A stretch of 41,818 bases of DNA from Patescibacteria group bacterium (GTDB taxonomy: Bacteria; Patescibacteriota; Minisyncoccia; Minisyncoccales; RBG-13-36-15), in NCBI GenBank assembly GCA_022574775.1, contig JACZRI010000007.1, positions 1-41,818 on the forward strand. The letters run 5' to 3'. Shown piece by piece: positions 36,600-41,818 of this stretch. The notes beneath the pieces were generated by a model. That model was not told the DNA's origin and did not search any database. It saw nothing but the letters and a program-made list of their open reading frames with translations. The translations under genes and the position numbers were made by a program. Every line of letters starts with the position of its first letter. Position 1 is the stretch's first letter.

Positions 36600-37217
36600 T
36601 CATGAATAAACCTGAGAGTGTAAAAGAGCTTTAATTTTGGAAAAAACCTGTTTAATCGGCTTTTCTCCGCCAATGATATGAACGTTTGCAAAACGCTTGG
36701 GTAAAATCTGGTAAGTTTGCCAGATTTTTCTGAGTTTCTTCTCCTCTTCAAAGAGAGTCTTTGGATCTCCCCTTTTTTCAATTCTCTTCAAACAAATTGC
36801 AGGAAATACTTTTAAAATGAGAGTTAAGTCTGGCAATAAAAATTCATCGTTGATTTGAATCAACCATTCTAGATCAACTCCTGAACTAACTCCAAAAGCG
36901 AAAGAAGAAAAATAATAACGGTCAGAGATTACTACTTCTCCTGCCTTCAATGCGGGAATAATAACGTTTTCTAAGTGTTCCCTTCTATCTTTTGCAAATA
37001 ACTGTTGTAGTATATTCGGTCTTATTTCCAATTTTCCATCCAAGACTTTTCTGATTTTCCTCCCGACTACAGAATCTTGAGTAGGTTCTTTTGTTAAAAC
37101 AATTCGGCATCCTTTTCTTTTTAAGAAAATTCTTAAAAAATTAGCCTGAGTTGTTTTTCCAGAACCATCAAGACCTTCAAATACTATGAATTTCCCAGGA
37201 TGAGGGTTTCTTTTCAT
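36600..37217 (-). CDS. tmk: Thymidylate kinase
   Basis: The 205-residue kinase converts dTMP to dTDP. The P-loop is FIVFEGLDGSGKTTQANFL, the DRY motif is in VISDRYYFSSFAFGV, and TLILKVFPAICLKRIEKRGD fits the lid region. I start at MKRNPHPGKF (ATG 37217), preceded by AAGGAAG. It follows dcd and dut, so three dTTP-supply genes are together. A CAAAGGC/GCCTTG hairpin lies downstream (about 36548-36568). Confidence 0.94.
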   Translation of the reverse strand: MKRNPHPGKFIVFEGLDGSGKTTQANFLRIFLKRKGCRIVLTKEPTQDSVVGRKIRKVLDGKLEIRPNILQQLFAKDRREHLENVIIPALKAGEVVISDRYYFSSFAFGVSSGVDLEWLIQINDEFLLPDLTLILKVFPAICLKRIEKRGDPKTLFEEEKKLRKIWQTYQILPKRFANVHIIGGEKPIKQVFSKIKALLHSQVYS

Positions 37218-37283
37218 CTTCAGACTTCCTTTCTGTGAAAGGTTTTCTGGTTTATTCGAAAAAAAGGTTATCAAATACGAAAA

Positions 37284-37715
37284 TTATTCATCAGTACTTC
37301 CAAAGCCTCCACGGCTTTGTTTTTGTATTTTTGATATTTCCTGCCACTTGGCAATATCAATTTTTACGAAAATTCCTTGGGCCACTCTCTCTCCTTTTTT
37401 TATTAAAACATCTTTGTTGGAAAAATTATAAAAGTGGGCTAAAACTTCATCTTTTGAGCCACAATAATCTTGATCAAGTATTCCTATACCGTGAGGCATA
37501 GAAATACCTTTTTTGGTTGGAGTGCTTGAGCGGGCAACTATTAATAAAGCATAATCCTTCGGTACTTCAATAATCACATTCGAGGGAATAAAACCCATCT
37601 CTCCTTTTTTTATTAAAGTGCTTTCTCTAGTTATTAAATCAAAACCAACGGAACCTCTTGTTTTATAGATTGGTAGTGGAAGGCTTTTATCAATTCTTGT
37701 TATCTTAACTTTCAT
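37284..37715 (-). CDS. dut: dUTP diphosphatase
   Basis: The 143-residue trimeric dUTPase hydrolyses dUTP to dUMP, protecting DNA and supplying the dTMP precursor. Motifs are GSVGFDLITRES (1), ARSSTPTKKGISMPHGIG (2), GILDQDYCGSKDEVLAHFYN (3), GERVAQGIFVKI (4) and SRGGFGSTDE (5). Start and the dcd stop are adjacent, which suggests coupling. Confidence 0.95.
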   Translation of the reverse strand: MKVKITRIDKSLPLPIYKTRGSVGFDLITRESTLIKKGEMGFIPSNVIIEVPKDYALLIVARSSTPTKKGISMPHGIGILDQDYCGSKDEVLAHFYNFSNKDVLIKKGERVAQGIFVKIDIAKWQEISKIQKQSRGGFGSTDE

Positions 37716-38285
37716 TTAAAATTCTTTATTAATTCTACTTGCGCGGGGAGAATTTTGGCGAGAGTATTTCTGGCCTCTTTTTTTATGGTAAGGAATCTCG
37801 CATGGACTCGTTAAAGGTTCAAAAGAAATCGCGCAAATCCTCATTCCAGGATATAAAGCAACAGGAAGGATCCCCAAATTACCGAGTTCTATTACCGCAT
37901 TTCCTTTCCAGCCAGGGTCAAATCTGGCAGCGGTAATATGAATAATTATCCCTAATCTTGCTAAAGATGACCTTCCATCAATTCTAGCAGCTATATCCGA
38001 GGGAAGCTCAATTGACTCTTTAGTGGTGGCAATAATAAAATCCCCAGGCTGAACAATTAGAGGTTTTCCCGAGGGTAATTTAATTTCTGTCATTAGTTTC
38101 TCAATTGGAATTTTTGCCTTAAGATCAATGAAAGGAAATTCAACTCGCTTAAAGGTTTTAAAAACCTCTCCTAAATGCAAATCTAAAGAACAAGGACCTA
38201 ACTGTTTTTCAAAATCTGGCTTAGGGATAATTTTAATTTTGCCCTCCCTAATATATTTTTTAATATCTCGATCTGATAAAAGCAT
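37716..38285 (-). CDS. dcd: dCTP deaminase
   Basis: The 189-residue enzyme makes dUTP from dCTP. GRSSLARLGIIIHITAARFD, PGWKGNAVIELGNLG with the catalytic Glu, and LYPGMRICAISFEPL match Dcd. The C-terminus (YHKKRGQKYSRQNSPRASRI) is the typical lid tail. A separate dut directly downstream argues that this is the mono-functional form. Confidence 0.94.
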   Translation of the reverse strand: MLLSDRDIKKYIREGKIKIIPKPDFEKQLGPCSLDLHLGEVFKTFKRVEFPFIDLKAKIPIEKLMTEIKLPSGKPLIVQPGDFIIATTKESIELPSDIAARIDGRSSLARLGIIIHITAARFDPGWKGNAVIELGNLGILPVALYPGMRICAISFEPLTSPCEIPYHKKRGQKYSRQNSPRASRINKEF

Positions 38286-38299
38286 AGTACATAAATAGC

Positions 38300-38345
38300 G
38301 AAACCTTTAGCCTCGTCTTCGCCGAAGCGAAGCGGGCGGCGGAAG
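38300..38345. repeat. GC-rich GAAGCGAAGCGGGCGGCGG repeat between dcd and rplK
   Basis: CTTCGCCGAAGCGAAGCGGG contains a CTTCGcCGAAG palindrome and stands out by GC content. It shares the GCGAAGCG word with the hairpin at 17284-17312. Confidence 0.45.
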
Positions 38346-38408
38346 CCTGTTTTCTGTATGGAAGAATAACCAATCCTCCCGACCCTTCCTTTACAAAAAT
38401 ATGGAAAA

Positions 38409-38828
38409 TTACTCAACCGTAATTCCCATATTTTTGGCCGTTCCTGCAATAATTTTCATTGCCTGGTCAATGTCTTGTGTGTTTAAATCAGATAATTTTT
38501 TTTGAGCAATTTCTCGAAGTTGAGCTTTCGTAATTTTGCCGACTTTCGTCTTTTGAGGCTCTCCAGATCCTTTTTCAATCCCAGCAGTCTTTTTCAAAAG
38601 CTCGGAAGCTGGCGGCTGCTTTAACTTAAAATCATACGTCCCATCTTCGTATATGGTTATCTCAACGGGTAATTTCCAACCTGCTTGAGCCTTGGTTGCA
38701 TCATTAAATTTTTGGCAAAATTCTCCAAGATTCAAGCCATGAGGAGCCAAAGCCGGCCCTACGGGCGGCGCAGGTGTTGCTTGACCCGCGAGAATTTGCA
38801 GTTTGATTATAGCTTTAATTTTTTTCAT
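38409..38828 (-). CDS. rplK: 50S ribosomal protein L11
   Basis: The 139-residue protein binds the GTPase-associated 23S region. [20 protein letters not shown] and [18 protein letters not shown] are the diagnostic N-terminus, and [20 protein letters not shown] and [14 protein letters not shown] the C-terminal RNA-binding domain. I start at [10 protein letters not shown] (38828). It follows nusG by 78 bp of AT-rich repeats. rplA, usually next, is not here. Confidence 0.96.
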   Translation of the reverse strand: MKKIKAIIKLQILAGQATPAPPVGPALAPHGLNLGEFCQKFNDATKAQAGWKLPVEITIYEDGTYDFKLKQPPASELLKKTAGIEKGSGEPQKTKVGKITKAQLREIAQKKLSDLNTQDIDQAMKIIAGTAKNMGITVE

Positions 38829-38906
38829 TTGAGCATCTAAACATTTTAACATCTAAACAGATTTTAAATTTGTTTAAATGTTTATATGCTTATATGTTTA
38901 AATGAT

Positions 38907-39452
38907 TTATATTTTCTTAATCTGCAGCAGGTCCAGTTCAACCGGCGTGTCTCTGCCAAACATATTAATGAAAACTTTCACTTTTCCTCTTTCTTCATCA
39001 ATTTCTGAAACCTTCCCGTCAAAATCCTTGAAAGGACCGTCAGTTATATTCACCGTATCCCCTATTTTAAAATCAATCTTAAGCCTATGTGTTCCCACCC
39101 CCATTCGTTTTTGTAAAAATTCAATCTCCTCGCGGGAAACTGGTACAGGAGTAGTCCCGGACCCAACAAAACCAGTAACATTTGGAGTATTCCTAACTAC
39201 ATACCAGGAATCATCAGTAACAATCATTTCCACTAAAACATACCCTGGATAGACTTTTTCTTCTACTACCTTTCTTTTTCCGTCTTTTATCTTTATTTTC
39301 TTTTCTTTAGGGACTAAAACATTGAAGATTCTATCTTCCATTCCTAAAGACTCAATCCTTTGTTTTAAGTTCTTAGACACAGCATCTTCATAGCCAGAAT
39401 ATGTGTGCAGAACATACCAGTTTCTCTCTTGTGGAAGTCTTTGCCTGGGCAT
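38907..39452 (-). CDS. nusG: Transcription termination/antitermination factor NusG
   Basis: The 181-residue protein has the NGN domain (NWYVLHTYSGYEDAVSKNLK ... VYPGYVLVEMIVTDDSWYVV, about residues 10-100) and a C-terminal KOW domain (KIGDTVNITDGPFKDFDGKV). It couples RNA polymerase to Rho or the ribosome. The secE-nusG-rplK order is standard. It lies 30 bp after secE. Confidence 0.97.
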   Translation of the reverse strand: MPRQRLPQERNWYVLHTYSGYEDAVSKNLKQRIESLGMEDRIFNVLVPKEKKIKIKDGKRKVVEEKVYPGYVLVEMIVTDDSWYVVRNTPNVTGFVGSGTTPVPVSREEIEFLQKRMGVGTHRLKIDFKIGDTVNITDGPFKDFDGKVSEIDEERGKVKVFINMFGRDTPVELDLLQIKKI

Positions 39453-39481
39453 AATATTGGTGCTTAGCGATTAGCTATTAG

Positions 39482-39682
39482 TTAAAATACGAATTTGTTC
39501 AATAAAGTGGTAAATATGAAATCAACTGTTCCTAAAAAAATAGCTACTGCTGTTGAAAGCGCAATAACAATTAAAGTATAATTTAAAGTTTGCTGCCTGG
39601 TCGGCCAGCTAACCTTTTTCGTTTCAAGGTATACTTCTTTCAAATAAGTAATAAGTTTCTGCGGAAGATTGGCGATTTTCAT
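39482..39682 (-). CDS. secE: Preprotein translocase subunit SecE
   Basis: The 66-residue single-helix subunit clamps SecY. The amphipathic region ITYLKEVYLETKKVSWPTRQ, with the conserved KKVSWPTR, precedes one membrane helix (LNYTLIVIALSTAVAIFLGT). I use ATG 39682; a GTG at 39709 lies almost at the predicted transcription start and is unlikely. The promoter TTGACA-17-TAAAAT (39718-39746) drives secE-nusG-rplK. Confidence 0.93.
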   Translation of the reverse strand: MKIANLPQKLITYLKEVYLETKKVSWPTRQQTLNYTLIVIALSTAVAIFLGTVDFIFTTLLNKFVF

Positions 39683-39717
39683 AGTTTTTAAAAAGCCCCT
39701 AAAGGGCACTTTATTTG

Positions 39718-39746
39718 ATTTTATAAAACCGTTACTCCGATGTCAA
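39718..39746 (-). promoter_or_regulatory. Promoter of secE-nusG-rplK
   Basis: TTGACA (39741-39746) and TAAAAT (39718-39723) are 17 bp apart on the minus strand. Confidence 0.75.
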
Positions 39747-39756
39747 GGGCGCAACT

Positions 39757-39981
39757 AAAAAAAGAGCCGCCATATGTGCGATAGCGGTATGAATGAAAGA
39801 GCTAACGTTGGACAGCCGACAGGCAAAGGCCATTTGTGGCACGCTCGAGAAAACGCAATGTTCTCCTATAAGCAGCACTCTTTTTCCCTCAGTAGCTATC
39901 CAGTAAACTGATCACCAATTTTCTAACTTTCCTGCAACAATTTTTGAAAGACTGATGATCAATTTGCTGGACAACTATTAT
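39757..39981 (-). ncRNA. Candidate small RNA of about 225 nt between gyrB and secE
   Basis: A perfect TTGACA-16-TATAAT promoter (39988-40015) and a terminator (CCGCTAT/ATGGCGG then CTCTTTTTTT) bound a region with no reading frame. The 5' half folds into a long stem: TCCAG, AAA, TTGATCATC pair with GGTGATCAG, TTT, CTGGA. Later stems are GAGAA/TTCTC and GCCA/TGGC. I could not match it to 6S, SRP, RNase P or tmRNA signatures. Confidence 0.6.
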
Positions 39982-39987
39982 AGAAGT

Positions 39988-40015
39988 ATTATAACAAACC
40001 AGAAAAATTTGTCAA
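39988..40015 (-). promoter_or_regulatory. Consensus promoter of the candidate small RNA
   Basis: A perfect TTGACA (40010-40015) and a perfect TATAAT (39988-39993) are 16 bp apart; a second TATAAT-like box follows at about 39977-39982. Confidence 0.75.
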
Positions 40016-40061
40016 GAGTTTGGGATGTTTAAAAAACCTTACAGCGAGGCGACAAGTCTCA

Positions 40062-40139
40062 AAGTAACTCTCGGAGCCCCGACAGCATGGTCCGAGCACA
40101 CATAACACGTTGTATGCTCGGTGTTTGTTAGGGCGAGAG
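40062..40139. repeat. Nested-hairpin repeat (family A), diverged copy 4
   Basis: An outer CTCTC..GCCC/GGGC..GAGAG encloses an inner CCGAGC/GCTCGG around CACACATAACACGTTGTAT, the same architecture as the copies at 1249-1296 and 1846-1896. Confidence 0.5.
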
Positions 40140-40183
40140 CATAGGAGCGTAGGATTCAAACCAGAATCAGTTGAGCGGAGCGA

Positions 40184-41818
40184 TTATATATCTAAGTTCT
40201 TCACCTTTTTTGCGTGGGCCTGGATAAACTTCTTCCGGGGTAGCACTTCATCCCCCATCAAGATATCAAAAATGCGATCTGCTTGTTTTGCGTCTTCAAT
40301 AATAACTTTATTTAAAACTCTATTTTCAGGATTCATCGTGGTTAACCATAATTCTTCTGGATTCATTTCGCCCAAACCCTTATATCGCTGGATAGAAGGA
40401 GTCCCAGTTTTTTGTTTTTGCATAGAGGCTAAAATTTCTTCCTTGTCTTGTTCGTTATAAGCATATTCTATTTGTTTGCCAGCCTGAATTTTATAAAGCG
40501 GAGGTTGGGCAATATAAAGATAACCTCTATCAATTAACGGCTTGAAATGACGATAAAAGAGGGTTAAAAGCAATGTTTTTATGTGATTTCCATCAGAATC
40601 CGCGTCTGCCATTAAGATGATCCGGTGATACCTTACTTTATCTGGATTGAAATCCTGCGCTATAGCTGTTCCCAAAGCAATAATCAAGGCTCGGATTTCC
40701 TTGGATGCTAAAATTTTATCCAATCTTGCCCTTTCCACATTTAAAATCTTTCCTCTTAAAGGTAAAATTGCCTGGAACTGTCTGTCTCTTGCCTGTTTCC
40801 CGCTGCCTCCAGCTGACTCTCCCTCAACAATATAGAGTTCTGACTCTTCTGGCTTTCGGGAAATACAATCTGCAAGTTTTCCCGGCAGGGAAAGGCCATC
40901 CAAAACTCCTTTTCTTAAAACTGTTTGTCTTGCAGCCTTTGCTGCTTTTCTTGCTTTTGCTGAAAGCAAACATTTCTCAATGATTGCCCTTGCGTCTTGA
41001 GGGTTCCTCTCCAAGAAATCAGCCAAACCATTGGAAACTATAGTTTCCACAGCCAATTTTGCTTCGGGATTCCCCAGCTTAGCTTTCGTCTGACCCTCAA
41101 ATTGAGGATCTTTTAGCTTAACCGAAACCACCCCGGTCAACCCCCCCCTGATGTCTTCACCGCTTAGATTTTCTCCAAGATCTTTCAAATAATCATTTCT
41201 CCTTGCATAATCGTTTAAAGTTCTTGTTAAAGCGGACCTGAAGCCGGTTAAGTGAGATCCTCCTTCTTCCGTATGAATATTATTGGCAAAACCCTCTTCA
41301 TAACACTCATACTCTTGAGTATATTGAAAAGCAGCTTCAACTAAAATATCATCTTTCTCTCCGATGCAATAAAAAATATTGAAATGAGTAAGATTTTGCC
41401 CGCGAATCAAATGTTTGACATAAGATATCAAACCACCTTCAAAATAAAAAGTGTAGTCTTTTTTCTCTCCGTCTCTCTGGTCAGAGATAGTGATCCTTGT
41501 CCCTTTCGTTAAATAAGCTTGTTGACGAAGATGCTTGAGAATTCTTTTTAAGTCAAACTTAATCTCTTTAAAAATTTCAACATCTGGCTCAAAAATAATA
41601 GTAGTACCTGACTGCCTGCATTTTCCTACTTTTTCAACTTTTGTCTTTGCTTTGCCTTTGGAATAATCTTGAGCATATTTAACACCTCCCCTGCAAACTT
41701 CCGCCCTTAAGTGCTTTGAAAGGGCGCAAACTACTGAAACTCCCACCCCATGCAAACCCCCTGCCACTTGATATGCTTTTCCTCCAAATTTTGCTCCAGC
41801 GTGCAAAGTAGTCATTAC
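40184..41818 (-). CDS. gyrB: DNA gyrase subunit B (partial, N-terminus cut by window edge)
   Basis: 545 residues are visible. They start inside the ATPase domain (VMTTLHAGAKFGGKAYQVAG, then GGLHGVGVSVVCALSKHL), run through the transducer (EEGGSHLTGFRSALTRTLND) and the TOPRIM domain (LYIVEGESAGGSGKQARDRQ, IILMADADSDGNHIKTLLLT) and end with the GyrB tail (QRYKGLGEMNPEELWLTTMN). About 90 N-terminal residues lie outside the window. ParE cannot be fully excluded, but the motifs fit GyrB better. Confidence 0.94.
   Translation of the reverse strand, partial: VMTTLHAGAKFGGKAYQVAGGLHGVGVSVVCALSKHLRAEVCRGGVKYAQDYSKGKAKTKVEKVGKCRQSGTTIIFEPDVEIFKEIKFDLKRILKHLRQQAYLTKGTRITISDQRDGEKKDYTFYFEGGLISYVKHLIRGQNLTHFNIFYCIGEKDDILVEAAFQYTQEYECYEEGFANNIHTEEGGSHLTGFRSALTRTLNDYARRNDYLKDLGENLSGEDIRGGLTGVVSVKLKDPQFEGQTKAKLGNPEAKLAVETIVSNGLADFLERNPQDARAIIEKCLLSAKARKAAKAARQTVLRKGVLDGLSLPGKLADCISRKPEESELYIVEGESAGGSGKQARDRQFQAILPLRGKILNVERARLDKILASKEIRALIIALGTAIAQDFNPDKVRYHRIILMADADSDGNHIKTLLLTLFYRHFKPLIDRGYLYIAQPPLYKIQAGKQIEYAYNEQDKEEILASMQKQKTGTPSIQRYKGLGEMNPEELWLTTMNPENRVLNKVIIEDAKQADRIFDILMGDEVLPRKKFIQAHAKKVKNLDI

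Noticed and set aside
39757-39981. Assignment of the candidate RNA as SRP RNA, 6S, RNase P or tmRNA
   Set aside because: The conserved SRP GGAAGGAAGCAGCC-type loop, the RNase P core GAGGAAAGTCC, a tmRNA tag frame and a 6S closing stem could not be found on either strand.

Overview
The window looks like an A+T-rich chromosomal segment from an uncultured ultra-small bacterium of the Patescibacteria/CPR type, probably Parcubacteria-like. This is inferred from gene content and style: compact core-gene runs, many starts without a Shine-Dalgarno (SD) sequence, a DUF5667-type secreted protein, a SipW/TasA-type signal protein, a remnant histidine cluster and no rimM between khpA and trmD. UGA and UAG are used as stops, so the code looks standard. 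No database search was possible, so the assignment is an inference.

Layout. 1-2035: two tandem TasA-like secreted proteins (the second cut by the window edge) behind a long hairpin-rich leader. 2036-3345: rplJ-rplL with an L10-leader-like RNA. 3342-6772: DJ-1/PfpI, mltG, pcm, HD hydrolase and greA. 6911-10573: hisB, hisC, an IMPase-family phosphatase and a phosphoribosyltransferase-Lrp fusion. 10653-12055: an orphan small gene, def, tRNA-Trp (plus a broken half copy), rpmG, tRNA-Thr and tRNA-Tyr. 12056-19109: trmD, khpA, rpsP, rnc, nusB, rpmF and rnhB, interrupted between khpA and rpsP by a hairpin-rich array of five very small genes. 19254-24305: two GT4 glycosyltransferases and two GH130 phosphorylase-like genes, three of which carry near-identical promoter-leader modules. 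24454-34334 (+ strand): a small membrane protein, dnaE, thrS, a large unknown membrane protein, a DUF5667-coiled-coil-Kazal secreted protein and miaA. 34326-41818 (- strand): two tiny SD-led genes, gatB, tmk, dut, dcd, rplK, nusG, secE, a candidate small RNA and gyrB (cut by the edge).

How the genes work together. Most encode core translation and transcription (ribosomal proteins L7/L12, L10, L11, L32, L33, S16; NusB, NusG, GreA; tRNAs; TrmD, MiaA, GatB, ThrRS, Def), replication (DnaE, GyrB, RNase HII) and dTTP supply (Dcd, Dut, Tmk). The accessory parts are the glycan quartet, the surface and secreted proteins and the small-gene array.

The most unusual signal is structural. Palindromic or repeat-bearing DNA sits not only between genes but apparently in frame inside conserved genes: gatB (two or three inserts), rnhB, the unknown protein at 30078-31745, and possibly pcm. 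The intact rpmF-nusB pair is flanked by a 5' stub of a second rpmF and a 3' stub of a second, synonymously diverged nusB, which looks like the footprint of a gene-pair replacement. A half tRNA-Trp lies directly beside the intact tRNA-Trp. Several candidate structured RNAs (13363-13465, 13227-13319, 39757-39981, 3107-3219) are supported by stems. In the first, every deviation from perfect pairing is a G-U wobble on one strand only.
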